Source: Muricea muricata (lineage: Eukaryota > Cnidaria > Anthozoa > Malacalcyonacea > Plexauridae). Taken from it: a stretch of 64,000 nucleotides of DNA. The notes under the pieces were generated by a model, which saw only the letters and a program-made list of their open reading frames with translations, did not search any database and was not told the DNA's origin. Below are positions 44,901 to 54,619 of the stretch, piece after piece (position 1 is the first letter of the stretch; each line of letters opens with the position of its first letter). Location: NCBI GenBank assembly GCA_963855995.1, contig OY979724.1:9562532-9626531 (forward strand), written 5' to 3'. Made by a program: the position numbers and the translations under genes.

Positions 44901-47900
44901 ACGTTCGTATCACTACTCACTAACAATTTAATATTCCAACTCGAACTTGAACTCGTATCCAACTCGACTTCCCATACCACTTTGGAACATCGAAGGGTAG
45001 CTAGTTATTAGTCGAGTTTCTGTTAACATTGTGTTTTTTTTTTATTTTAGTAAGTTCTCTAAGGTTGTTCATCACGAAACCAATGTTCTTTTTAAACATC
45101 GTCTTCGTTTACACAGGTAAATCTTTTTACACATCTCACCAAATTTTGTGGAAATAATAGGTATGGATAAAACGTTACCTTCTTTCAAAGCGCAAAGGGA
45201 TGAATGATATTTGTTGAGAAAATCAGACATATAAAGTTTATGTATATCAGCGAATCGAAAAATCTTTATCCGATTTGCAAATATTGATCTCATTAAACAT
45301 GTATTTCTTTCGTTTTTCCTTCATGAATTATTAAATAAATGACTAGCTTACACGAAATAGGATGAACTGACATTTTGGGGAAATTTCATCGATTCTCTTT
45401 TTTTTTAGGATTGGAATTGACATTCTTTAGTGGAGTATATGGTACCAGCATAGGTATGCATTACGTGTGATAATTAGGAAACAGGCCTGGTAACTCCCAT
45501 GATGCATTTTAACGCCATTTTTAATATCTTGGTGTTTTAGGAAATACACTGCGTTTCTCGGAACCGAAAAGGTTGATTGGTCTTTCTGGAGTCTTTATAG
45601 GAATCGGAGAAATTTTAGGTAAGATTAGGTTGATGAGCCTGCGTTTTTGCGTTCGATATCAATTCTGATGTGTGTCTTGATAATTTTAGGAGGTGGAGTG
45701 TTTGGGATATTTGGTAAACGAATAACGGAGAGAGGGAGAGATTCTGTCGTACTGCTTGGAATGCTCGTTCATTTTGTCACGTTCTTTTTGATTTTATTAA
45801 ACATGCCAGACAAATCTCCGAATAATGCCAGTCATGACATGGGGTATCTGTTTCATCCAAGGTATGGTAACAACTTGATGCTTGTATCGTGCTTCATAGC
45901 ATGGCATCGCACAGCCCAACACAGCGTAGCGTAGTGCAGCATAGCAAAGAATAGCATGGAATAGCATGGCATAGCATAGCATGGCACAGCACCATACAAT
46001 AGCATACCATATCAAACAGTACCATGTCATGCCATGCTATGCCATGCGAGGCTATACTATGCCATGCCATACTATGTCATGCCATACTATACCATACCAT
46101 ACCATACCATGCCATGCCATGCCATGCCATGCCATGCCATGCCATGCCATACCATACCATACCATACCATACCATACCATACCATACCATACCGTAACAT
46201 TCATTTCATGATATATTTATGTCACTTTGCAGTGTGCCAGTAGCAATGGTGTGTGCATTTCTCCTTGGATTTGGTGACAGTTGTTTCAACACTCAGGTAA
46301 TTGAGCTTTGACTCGAATTCACGTGACTTCAATACAGAAGAAACTCTGACCTGTTTAGTATAAATATTCCCTGCACAACCTGTTTATTTTTCAGGTTATA
46401 TCTTTACTGGGCAATTTCTACGCTGACAATAGTGCTTCTGCGTTTGCAATATTCAAATTTTCTCAGGTAAGAACAACTCAAGTAAAATAAAACGTCTATA
46501 AGTCTTTTTTAATAAAAAATGCAACGTAACATTACGTTTAAGTGAACTTGATCTAAGCACATATACTTCAACTTTCCTTTATGTTAACAAGTTTTAAAAA
46601 TGGAGGGCTCTCTGTTTTTTAGTCTGTCGCTGCCGCTGTTGGGTTTTTCTACAGCAGTCATCTTGGACTGAGGAATCAACTGTATATTTTAGTAAGTGTG
46701 TATTTAAATATTTTAACGCGTCGCTTTTGGGATATGATAAATTGTGCTCATGTCAATCGGTGCCAAGTTCTTACCCCGTTTTGTTTTCCTTGAAAGTTTA
46801 AATTGAGTATTAAAGATGGTGAGTTACATTTGGAACTTCAAGATTTGTGAAATATGATGTAGTGACTGTCTTCACTGTCTAAACTACCTTTGAAGAAACT
46901 ATTTGTTATGTAGAGGCAGGGCCGCCGAGACAATGCGTGGGGCCCGGGGCAAAAATTTTGAGTGGAACCTTATGACGTCACCGCGTAAAACGTTCATGTC
47001 ATTTTACCACAGACTTTAAGTGGGGCCCGGGGCAAATTGCCCCCCTGCCTCCCTGTCGGCGGGCCTGGGTAGAGGGGAGGGGGGAAGGTTCAATCCCTGC
47101 TCAGTTAAATAAGTGGGGGAGTGGTTATCCCCACAGCGCCTTCCTCATCTACAGCACTAATTAGTAGGGGCGCAGCTGGGCTTTAATTGGGAAGGACGGG
47201 GGGAGGGGATAAATAACGTGAACTTTAAAACAATGTCAATCAGCGGTCACATGTTCAAAGCTTGACTAGCGCAGCGCCATTGAACTGTAATACAACTGGA
47301 ACGCTAACTCGTACATAACGTTCAGGTAATAGATGAAGCCAAGTTAGTTTTTTCTGAGTTTTGAGACGAAATACTTAACACCAAAGATCGGACCGTATAT
47401 CAAATTGAAGCTATTAAAAAGTTTAAACATTTAATATAAAAAATTCAAAGAAGTGCCTAAAAAATATGAAAACAACTGCAATTTTAAAAAATTCAGCAAA
47501 TTTCCATTCAAAGTTGATGGTGTTTGTCTTTCACGTAAAGCCTCAAAATGTTTACACTAGTTGCAACTTTTTAATAGCCTTCATTCGATCGATATACGGC
47601 CCATTTTGTGACGTTTAGTATTTCAGCTCAAAACTCAGAAAATTGAATCAAATTGGCTGCAATTTCCCCCCTGACTAATCACTCCAGTTTACTTACAGTT
47701 CAATAAGTAGCGCTAAACCTGGGTATATAGTATAACCCACTGTTTAAAGAGGGGTTACAATCCGTTCTGCGCATCGGTTCTACTCATAACAAAGGTGGGC
47801 CACCAAATATAAACATTGTCCAAATTTCACATTTCTCGAACTCTTTTTGAATTGAAACTCTGGTTTACATTCATGTATAAGCATAGCAAACCTGAAAAGT

Positions 47901-48337
47901 GTCAGATATTCATTAGTAAGTCATATTTTACGAATATAGAATTTCAAAATGTAAACAAAGCGTTTGTTTACATTATGGACTGTAACCCCTCTTTAAGTTT
48001 CACTGTTTCTGCGCATCCGGTTTATTTCAAACCTTCACAAACTAAAACTACTATTGATCCAGACAAGATTTCTGGAGAAATATTTCTAAGATTATAAACA
48101 AGCTACTGGGATAATGTACTTGGAATTTAACGCTAGAACAAGGCAACCGCTATTACGCAGCTTTGAATAACTAACCCCAGATGGGGGTGAAAGTCACGAT
48201 GTTCGTTGCTTTAGATTGTCATGGCCTTTCTTGGTACCCTGTCCTTCTTTGCTGTGGAACGGATTGCAAGATTGAAAGCAAAAGCGCAGGCGAGAGGACC
48301 AGAAATCGTATCGAGTTCAGAGCATCACTACCCCTGA
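35950..48337 (+). CDS. MFSD11: UNC93-like protein MFSD11 (major facilitator family)
   Basis: Proposed exons: 35950-36039, 37593-37668, 38890-38905, 39002-39109, 40357-40457, 41728-41824, 42528-42592, 43062-43162, 44460-44497, 44621-44667, 45051-45116, 45409-45453, 45541-45618, 45690-45861, 46233-46296, 46395-46466, 46623-46691, 48215-48337. The phases agree throughout and sum to 475 codons plus stop, close to the 449 residues of human MFSD11. Matching landmarks in order: NVVILGLSFMFIFTAFQT, IIYASFSLFNWLAPP, WTAQGSCLTVNS, GRNSGIFWAFLQ, YTGLELTFFSGVYGTSIG, IGLSGVFIGIGEILGGG, VVLLGMLVHFVTFFLILLNM, GFGDSCFNTQ and FAIFKFSQSVAAAVGFFYS. These make up a 12-helix membrane protein. Substrate is unknown for the family. 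Oddities: a 16-base microexon, one GC-AG intron, a 10-residue duplication in exon 2 and a weakly conserved, polar central loop (about residues 215-250). Confidence 0.93.
36764..37081. mobile_element. MITE-like palindrome in MFSD11-like intron 1
   Basis: Ends ACGGTTGCTGCAATAGAAG and CATTTCTATTGCTGTGACTGT pair, as do AAAATATTTGACCT and AGGTCAAATATTTTT. The centre contains AACCAATCACAATG and GATTGGTTAATATGG. Confidence 0.7.
37834..37979. mobile_element. MITE flanked by TTAA, piggyBac-like
   Basis: TTAA then GGCTGTTTTCCACTAGGCGG at the left is mirrored exactly by CCGCCTAGTGGAAAACAGCC then TTAA at the right. The arms stay paired for about 50 bases. TTAA target sites are the mark of piggyBac-type elements. 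Confidence 0.75.
38890..38905 (+). other. MFSD11: 16-base microexon of the MFSD11-like gene
   Basis: CAAGTGGATACACCAG lies between an AG acceptor (38888-38889) and a GT donor (38906-38907). It completes a split codon at both ends, giving A-S-G-Y-T-S, which fits the GSGYTS segment of human MFSD11 exactly. Without it the flanking exons are out of frame. Confidence 0.88.
39110..39115 (+). other. MFSD11: GC donor site (GC-AG intron) in the MFSD11-like gene
   Basis: Exon 39002-39109 must end in phase 2 to meet the exon at 40357. The only junction that fits is followed by GCAAGT, the standard non-canonical GC donor, and it makes TG+G (Trp). The GT four bases later would give a phase that leads straight to a stop in the next exon. 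Confidence 0.75.
39997..40238 (-). repeat. Dispersed repeat family R1, copy 3 (inverted)
   Basis: Reverse complement of 14632-14877: AGTACTGGCACTATAGTTG, ATCCATTTTTCGATCC, then CCAGACCTTTTACTCACGG. Confidence 0.8.
40588..40947. mobile_element. Palindromic MITE family R2, copy 2
   Basis: CCCTATTAAACAAAC at the left end pairs with GTTTGTCTAATAGGG at the right end. The arms contain the R2 landmarks GAGCATTCTAATTTTAGT and AAATTTAGGATGCTCTTTT. A further half copy follows at about 41000-41125. Confidence 0.8.
41327..41525. mobile_element. Hairpin rich in ACAATGTTG motifs
   Basis: The arms CTGTTCGGGCCTGATGAAAA and TTTTCATCAGGCCAGAACAG pair, and the interior pairs through ACATTGTTCAATGTTGTC. Many short self-complementary words (TTGAACAATATTG, AACAATGTTG) lie inside. 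Confidence 0.75.
43761..44161. mobile_element. Palindromic MITE family R2, copy 3 (near complete)
   Basis: A 401-base inverted repeat. Ends AAATGGACCGATTGCAT and ATGCAATCGGTCCATTT, arms with GAGCATCCTAAAATTAGT and CTAATTTTAGGATGCTC, and a centre flanked by CGCACGGAAAATTGAT and ATCAATTTTCCGTGCG. This is the best reference copy of R2 in the window. Confidence 0.85.
45890..46198. repeat. Pentanucleotide satellite with strand switch, in the MFSD11-like intron before 46233
   Basis: The left part (about 45890-46010) reads as AGCAT/GGCAT units. The right part (about 46020-46198) reads as CCATG and then CCATA units, the reverse complement of the left. The array ends 35 bases before the next exon. 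The open frames across it are repeat artefacts. Confidence 0.9.
46915..47067. mobile_element. Inverted repeat rich in GGGCCC
   Basis: GGCAGGGCCGCCGAGAC at the left pairs with GTCGGCGGGCCTG at the right, and GTGGGGCCCGGGGCAAA appears twice inside. Related GGGCCGCCGAAAAGGGGG text opens duplication units A and B near 5030 and 8850. Confidence 0.65.
47735..48105. repeat. Dispersed repeat just before the last MFSD11-like exon
   Basis: Contains GAGGGGTTACAATCCG and an inverted GGACTGTAACCCCTCTTT. Its right part (AAACTACTATTGATCCAGAC, then AAGATT and GAAATATTT) recurs at 21366-21480 and, more diverged, at 49115-49200. Confidence 0.65.
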
Positions 48338-48409
48338 TACCGATAGATCTGGACGACGCATCAAAGTCTCTCTAGCACTTGCCAAAACGCTGTTTTGTGT
48401 TAAAGACAT

Positions 48410-48735
48410 TTAGAGCCAAACCGGTTGTTCTTTTGAGAGCAATATTGTTGCAATATTGATGTGCAAGTTGATCGGAGGAATTCGCAATAGTTTGACAAGT
48501 TGCTGATCCAACATTACCCTACTTTCAATGATTATTACAAAATTTATGGTAAATTTGGTCCACAAACCTGCAATATATGTCAAAATTATTCCGAACTCTA
48601 TCTCGCCTGTGAGCCGAACGGAACACGATCTTGCTTTCAATTATGACTGCAAACTTTTCCGAGCAACTTGCTCATCAGTATTGCAACATTGCATTGCAAT
48701 TTTCCTCGAAAAAGAACATCCGGTTTGGCCGTAAA
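48410..48735. mobile_element. MITE-like element downstream of the MFSD11-like stop
   Basis: Terminal inverted repeats of about 60 bases: GAGCCAAACCGGTTGTTCTT through CAATATTGATG to GCAAGTTG at the left, and GCAACTTGCTCATCAGTATT through AAAGAACATCCGGTTTGGCC at the right. It probably lies within the 3' UTR. Confidence 0.75.
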
Positions 48736-49806
48736 AGAATGTAGGAACGATGCTAAAACCTACTCTTACACCCGCAAAGAACACTGGGATTGTTGAACAA
48801 AGATAGCGGTGATGAGCTTCATGATGCGCTCTATCCAGGGTTTAGTCAGATCAGTGGCTTACTAATTTCATTTCACCATTAGGTCATTTGTTTGAAAATT
48901 TAAATTTTTTTGTATAATTTGTAAACGTCCTGTTATTCTCCGTCACCTCTTGTTTGGGTGAAAATTGACCTATAATTGATTGATTATTGCATAGCAAATT
49001 GTAGATGTTGTTTAAATTGTAATTTGTCCTAAATGATAATATAAACAAACAATTTAAGGCCGTGTTAAGCACGACAATTTTTACTGTGAACTTCGACACT
49101 GAGCTTTGTAATGTAGAATGCCTACACCACTGTTTATTTCAAAACTTCAGAATTCAAAACTACTATGAAAAATATTTCCATGTTTATAAACAGTTCATGG
49201 GTATTTTCCTTTGATACTTTGCACTTTAATACTTTTCCGTTTTCAAAAGGCTATGTATGTATAAGGCATGCCTTAGTAACATTGGTTCCACCCATAGCAG
49301 CATGAATGTTTTGGCCAATATACATCAAGTTTCATAATACGAAACAAACACGTGAAAAACGCACGGCGCAAATGGCGGTTCAAAGTTATTTAAACTTTGT
49401 GTATGAAAAATTTATTAAGTAATTATGCGTATTTGTTAAGTCCTGTAATATGAACAATGACCAACAATGCTTGACTGCAAATTAACTGTAAGTTGGTGTT
49501 TTTACTCCTTATTATTTTGCTTTTGAATCAGTCTTCTTCAATGTACCACGGTCAATAACTTGTTTTTTTTAAAAAAAATCAGATGAAACTTGTGAAAAAA
49601 ATCTTAAAAATCTTGAATTAAAGTCTATTTAAAGCCCTGCTGTTCCTCGGAGCAATATATCAGTTATTGTCTTCTCTTATTTAAAAGTATAGTTTTTCTA
49701 TTAGCAGTACCTAATTATATAATAATTAATCTCAACGTTAACTTATAATATACAGGTATCCTCATTTCCAAAACAGTTTTTTTGTCATCATTCTCTCTCT
49801 CTCTGG
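48736..49806. other. Intergenic between convergent MFSD11-like and PLD6-like genes
   Basis: AT-rich, with a diverged repeat at 49115-49200. No gene seen. Both 3' UTRs must lie here. Confidence 0.5.
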
Positions 49807-50466
49807 TCATTGTCTTTTCACAGGTTTGTACAATTTCCAAAGCTTCTCGTACTCCAGAACGTAGGGTCCTACTATTTCAGGATTATTTGTTACCAGCACA
49901 TTTTCCCGATTTCCTATCACGGCTTGCCGTGTCCAGTTAAAGGATCCTGTTATCAGCAAGGAGCCATCGACAACCACGAACTTATGATGCATATAAAACG
50001 ATGTTTTGTCGTGTCGCACTTGAATCCCTTCGCGTTGAAATCTTTCAATTTGTGACCCACTTAGCGATTCGTGCTCTTCGTTTGTTATTATTCGCACTGC
50101 AAGCCCGTTTTCGTGCAGTTTCAAAGCGGCATTCGCGAGCTCGTGGCACGATATCGTTAACACGCAAATGTCCAAGTGCGTCTTCGCATTGTTCAGAAAG
50201 TCTAGGAGTTCGCCAAGCGAGGTTCTATAATGTGCATTTCGGCACTTTGTAAAGTGACAGCCTTGAGGTGAAAAGAAATCGCGGCAAATTAAGCGGCTAT
50301 CTGGAAAGAATAAAACCTTATGAAAAACTTTGGGATGCTGTATGGCTTGTTTAGAACCTGACCAAGTACTGCAGCAGCTTTTAAGGCATTTGCTGAAGAG
50401 ATAAACAGTCTGAAATACAACGCTTGTCGACCAAGTGAACAAAAATAGCTCCATTGCGTACGCCAT
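49807..50466 (-). CDS. PLD6: Mitochondrial cardiolipin hydrolase / Zucchini-type phospholipase D (PLD6-like)
   Basis: Intronless, 219 residues. A hydrophobic N-terminus (residues about 5-24, MELFLFTWSTSVVFQTVYLF) fits the outer-mitochondrial-membrane anchor of the family. Then VLFFPD, a CCCH cluster (C61, C70, C75, H79) at the place of the family's zinc finger, and the single HKD motif HxKxxxxD at H160/K162/D167 within YMHHKFVVVDGS. LLITGSFNWTRQA and NRENVLV follow. Text such as GSQIERFQREGIQVRHD matches human PLD6 closely. One HKD per chain means it acts as a dimer. Family members process piRNA precursors as an endonuclease and have been reported to hydrolyse cardiolipin; which applies here is not shown. 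All catalytic residues are present. Confidence 0.93.
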   Translation of the reverse strand: MAYAMELFLFTWSTSVVFQTVYLFSKCLKSCCSTWSGSKQAIQHPKVFHKVLFFPDSRLICRDFFSPQGCHFTKCRNAHYRTSLGELLDFLNNAKTHLDICVLTISCHELANAALKLHENGLAVRIITNEEHESLSGSQIERFQREGIQVRHDKTSFYMHHKFVVVDGSLLITGSFNWTRQAVIGNRENVLVTNNPEIVGPYVLEYEKLWKLYKPVKRQ

Positions 50467-51294
50467 ATTGGATTTTTTGCTATTAATTTAAAAATTCCTT
50501 AGAATTTTTCCCGAAATTCCTTAGAGAGCACAAACAATATGACTCCAAGCAATATTTCAAGCATAATTTTTAAAAGCACATTTTGTGGATGGTATCTTCT
50601 TGATAAATTTTTATAATTCCAGTTTTTAAACTCTAGAATAAACTAGATTTTACTTTTCACCACAATATTTGAATAGAAAATAATAAGTCTCAACAGTGGA
50701 GCATGTCACCCCTATAGTTATACATGATGTTGACTGTGATTGGCCAGCTAAGCATTCTTACTGTATATATAATGCAATGATGAAGTCCTAAGAAAGTCCT
50801 TGAAATTAAATTTTTTGGAAAAACTCAATGGAAAACCTTTACTAGTAAAGATTCCTATTTTCAAGGAAAATGCTTTGAAGTGAGAGAGATTCGTGCCAGT
50901 CTTCAGGGCCCTGAACCTGCGCATTTTTCCATGGCGGGAAAAAATAAAATTCTGCTCAGCTATTAAAACTGCAAACTGCGAAGCAACCTTTAAAATGCAA
51001 AGTTTTTGTATTAATTCGTCAATGTTTAAAGATTATAACGGTAAGTCTTTAAAGTATATCGCTTTTTGTTTAGTGTGGCTTTTTGATTCCTTAAAAAGCG
51101 CTTTGAAAGCAACGTTGTAGCGATTTAAAAACACGTGCATCAAATGTCAACTGAATATAGCGGTTCTTGTTTGTTCAATTGTTTGGTAAACATGCCTTAT
51201 TTTATAACAAATTGAAGAGGATTTCAGGTTTAGTTGTACAGAATATACAGTATAAATGTAGTTTACTTCAGATTCTGTGTTGGTAAATTAGTAG

Positions 51295-51453
51295 CAGTAG
51301 CGTATCCAGCCGGACGATTTGGTTCTGCTATGCAAATATTTCCACGTTCATCATTCATTGAGTGCGAAAACAATCAGTTTCTAAAGAAATTAATAATGAT
51401 AATACCTTGAAATTGCATAGCAGGACTAAATTTTCAGGCTGGTTATGCCACGG
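51295..51453. mobile_element. hAT-like MITE, 159 bases
   Basis: Ends CAGTAGCGTATCCAGCC and the complement of CCGTGGCATAACCAGCC. The arms continue through CTGCTATGCAAATATTTC and GAAATTGCATAGCAG. The flanking ATTAGTAG and ATTAATAA may be a worn 8-base target duplication. Confidence 0.65.
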
Positions 51454-51484
51454 ATTAATAACTGAGTTTGTGTATTGTATTTAC

Positions 51485-51658
51485 AAGGCCATGCATAGGC
51501 ATAACAAGCTGGGATGGGGTGGGGGGGGGGAGGGTATTATTCATATGTTCACAGGCCATAAAAAAAATCCATTCGAAAGACGTTTGATTGTGCAGAATAC
51601 AAATATATGAATAACATTAATATCCCCCTGCCAAGTATTGAGCTTGCTATGGCCTTGG
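51485..51658. mobile_element. MITE-like inverted repeat with poly-G
   Basis: AAGGCCATGCATAGGCATAA with AGCTGG pairs loosely with ATTGAGCTTGCTATGGCCTT, and TATTCATATG with CATATATTTG-like words inside. An 11-base G run follows the left end. Confidence 0.5.
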
Positions 51659-52717
51659 ATAACACTTGCTGAAATACATAATACAATTACACATTCTGTA
51701 CAACTGATGCATGAAGGGAATAGTTAACTAAGCATTTCTTGACAGTAGCGTTGCCAGCCCAACAATTTAGTGCTGCTATGCAAATATTTTCATGTTATTT
51801 CTGCAATAACTATTGTTAAAGATGTTGGTAACAATAGAAAGTTTATGGTATTTATCCTTTTTTTTTCCAATTACAGATTTTCAATTGCAAACAGTTGACA
51901 ATTAAAGGTGAGCTAATCACCACAGATCTCAACATGTTGTAAAGTCTGCTTGTCACATGTTAAAACCAGGCTTTCTCAGCCTGGCATTTTTCCATATGCA
52001 TTTCATGGATTTGAAGGATTTATAAAATCAATTGTTGTGCTCAGTTCTTTCAAGTAATGATTGGTAAAATGTTCAAGGTTGGTAGAAAAAATTGTTAAGT
52101 TTATGTTGATCATACACTATGGGGTGGGGGTGGGTGTGTTTGAGGGAGTTGGTAGACTGGGTATGAATGAATTTAAATCATAGGGAAAATCCTTATAGAA
52201 ATTGAAGGAGGCCCGGGAGCTGCCACCCATTGCCGCCAAAACATACAATAACCCTTGTCAATACAGCATTGATATAGTCAGTTTAACTACATTTTATTTC
52301 ACTTAAAGCTTGTTTCTTTAACAATGATTAACATGGCCATAGCTAGAATGTTAACATGGGGGGGGGGGGGGTGTACATTCATATATTCATGTTCTGCCCA
52401 ACAAGTTTCTTTTCAAATCAAATTCAAGAAACTTGTTGTGCAGAACATGAACAGTGGCATAGTTAAGGGGGGGCGAGGGTGGGTGACCGCCCCCCCTAAA
52501 TTGTGTTCAAGACCATTCTAAAAGTCTAAATCCGTGTAGAAATTGGGGTGCGGACCTCCTAAAATGCCTTCACCGCTCGCTACTTCCCCCCCCCCCAAAC
52601 AATGACCCTGGCTACGCCACTGAACATAAATATCCACCCCCTGCTATGAACGTTTCTGATGATTATCAAACTAAGAGTCAAAATACCTTGGACTATAAAT
52701 TTTGCCTGTGTAAGTAG

Positions 52718-52920
52718 CAGTAGCGGATCTAGCGTAAGTCAAAATAAATTACCACAGCTCATTGTAGGATATATTTACATTTTAGAATACCTTCAAAGCA
52801 ACTTCGTTGGTTAGATTTTATTCTTTTGAAATTCATAACCTATGACATTGTTATAAAGTTATTTTGAATTTAAAATTGAGCTGCTATAATTTATTTTGAC
52901 TTACCCTGGATCCGCCACTG
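52718..52920. mobile_element. hAT-type MITE with exact 8-base target duplication
   Basis: Left end CAGTAGCGGATCTAGCGTAA; right end, read as complement, CAGTGGCGGATCCAGGGTAA. The arms pair over about 35 bases to TAATTTATTTTGACTTAC. GTAAGTAG is repeated exactly at 52710-52717 and 52921-52928, the 8-base length expected of hAT elements. Confidence 0.85.
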
Positions 52921-53334
52921 GTAAGTAGTGCAGTTAATAGAAATGTGCAGGTTCTATCATTACCCAAGTGCAAGGCTGAGTTGCCAAATTTTCATTAAAC
53001 TTAACCAAATAAAGAAAAGGTAAAAGAAAAGCAAACAAACACGCACAATCAGAATTCAAAACAAGGCAAAATCTTTGCATTTTGATTGTCTACTGCACAC
53101 ATTACCCTGCTGCCTCGCCTGCTCGCTTGCGGTATGCTCATTCTCTCTGTAGTAATTAGATTGCACAGTATGACAATTGATGACGCTTTAATAAGAAATG
53201 CTTGACAATATTTAGTTAGTATGGCCGAAAATTACATAATTGTTGTTAATATATACCGTCAATGTATTGTTTGGGACGTTACGCGCGTCTGTCGGTAAAC
53301 AAGAATTTCTCTAAATGGACAGTTTTCATGTGAG

Positions 53335-53475
53335 ACTAAATTTTGATCTAGAAAAGAAAGAAGAAATCTCTCCCCAGAGCTGGAAAGGGCCCCTTAAGAT
53401 TAATAAAATTGCAAAGTTTGGTAGAGAAATGTCGTAAAATACGGCGGATGTACTGTAGTCATGTAAAGTTTCTAA
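53335..53475. mobile_element. R2 half copy
   Basis: TTAATAAAATTGCAAAGTTT, GTAGAGAAATGTCGTAAAAT and TTTGTACTAGTCGTACGCAC follow the left arm of R2. The right arm is absent. Confidence 0.6.
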
Positions 53476-54566
53476 ATTTTGTACTAGTCGTACGCACGGC
53501 GGAAAAAAGATATACCACCCGCGAAAATGGTAACTTTTCGCGCGCAGAGTTTGCAAGTGTAGGGCTTGCTAAAAAAAGTCTCTATTGTCCCTTTTGTAGA
53601 TGAGCTAAGAAAGAGGTTTTATTATTATAATAAAAACGAGCATTCAATTTACATCACACCTGTTCGGCACTATATGTAACAGGTGTAATTTTTGGAGCAT
53701 GCATCGCAACCAATCAAAATCGTTCTTGCGCTACAATTATGTTATTATACTTCTAATTACATTATAAACATACTTGCAAAACTGCATTGAATCGAAATTT
53801 TGTAATAATTCGAGTACTACCCTCAGTTTATGAATTTGGAACTTGATCTGATGTGCAATATATGACGTTAATTGCTGTTATCTAGAACTAATTGATTTCA
53901 ACTCTGCTTACAACTCTGCCTACAATTGGTTTCAAACTCCTTGCCTACAAATATATACTGTATGTTGCTCGCTGACATTGTCTAAGTGCCTTTCAGAACT
54001 GCAGTCTTTCTACTTTTTTATCACTAATACAAAATTAGAAATATTAATTTATAATTAAGTTGTTATCAAGTTGTGTCCTGTGTTAATTAAAATATATATG
54101 ATAACGTCATATTAAATTAAAACTACTAAAAAGTTTAAAACGACAAGTCACACTTGGACAAATTCACTTGGACAGTTAAAAATCAAGTGACAATCAAAAT
54201 AAATTTTGGTATTGCTCTCAGTTTTATATCCTGAATAATGGCGGGAATCGAACCTACGACCTCTGGAGTTTGAACTTCCTGAGGAACTTCGCAACGAAGT
54301 CCGGCATATTGCAGTGAAAAGTGACCTGAAATGGACGATAAGTGCAATGCATCATTAAGATACAAAAAATCATGGTTTACTTTGAAAATAATTCGCAAAA
54401 ATTCATGCATAAAAATACGTCAATGTAAGTTTATGTTCACATTTAAAAAACCAAACTTTTTTAAAGCATTGTTTCACACTTCAAAATGCTGCCCACACTT
54501 CACTCTTGTGTGTTTTCGCGCTTCCCACACAACGCGTGCCCTTGACAGACGCATTTCTTCAACATT

Positions 54567-54575
54567 TATAATATA
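54567..54575 (+). promoter_or_regulatory. TATA-like box of the EF-hand gene
   Basis: TATAATATA lies 45 bases before the first in-frame ATG at 54620 and 132 bases before the ATG at 54707. Confidence 0.4.
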
Positions 54576-54619
54576 ACGGGTCATACTGTTGTCCACCTGT
54601 TTGTGCGGTGGGTTTATCT

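Larger units (their letters stand above)
50467..54566. other. Gene-free interval with many small elements
   Basis: No domain-bearing frame. It holds hAT-like elements (51295-51453, 51485-51658, a half copy near 51742-51800, about 52330-52480, and 52718-52920), poly-G runs and an R2 half copy (53335-53475). A region near 54240-54330 resembles sequence upstream of 24800 (CAACGAAGT words). Confidence 0.6.

Noticed and set aside
45981-46243. Open frames over the pentanucleotide array
   Set aside because: A repeat artefact inside an intron of the MFSD11-like gene whose flanking exons join in phase across it.
54240-54254. tRNA gene or tRNA-derived SINE on the minus strand (box-B-like GGTTCGATTCCCGCC)
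   Set aside because: The T-arm-like word is good, but I find no A box or acceptor stem at the right distance; at most a worn SINE fragment.
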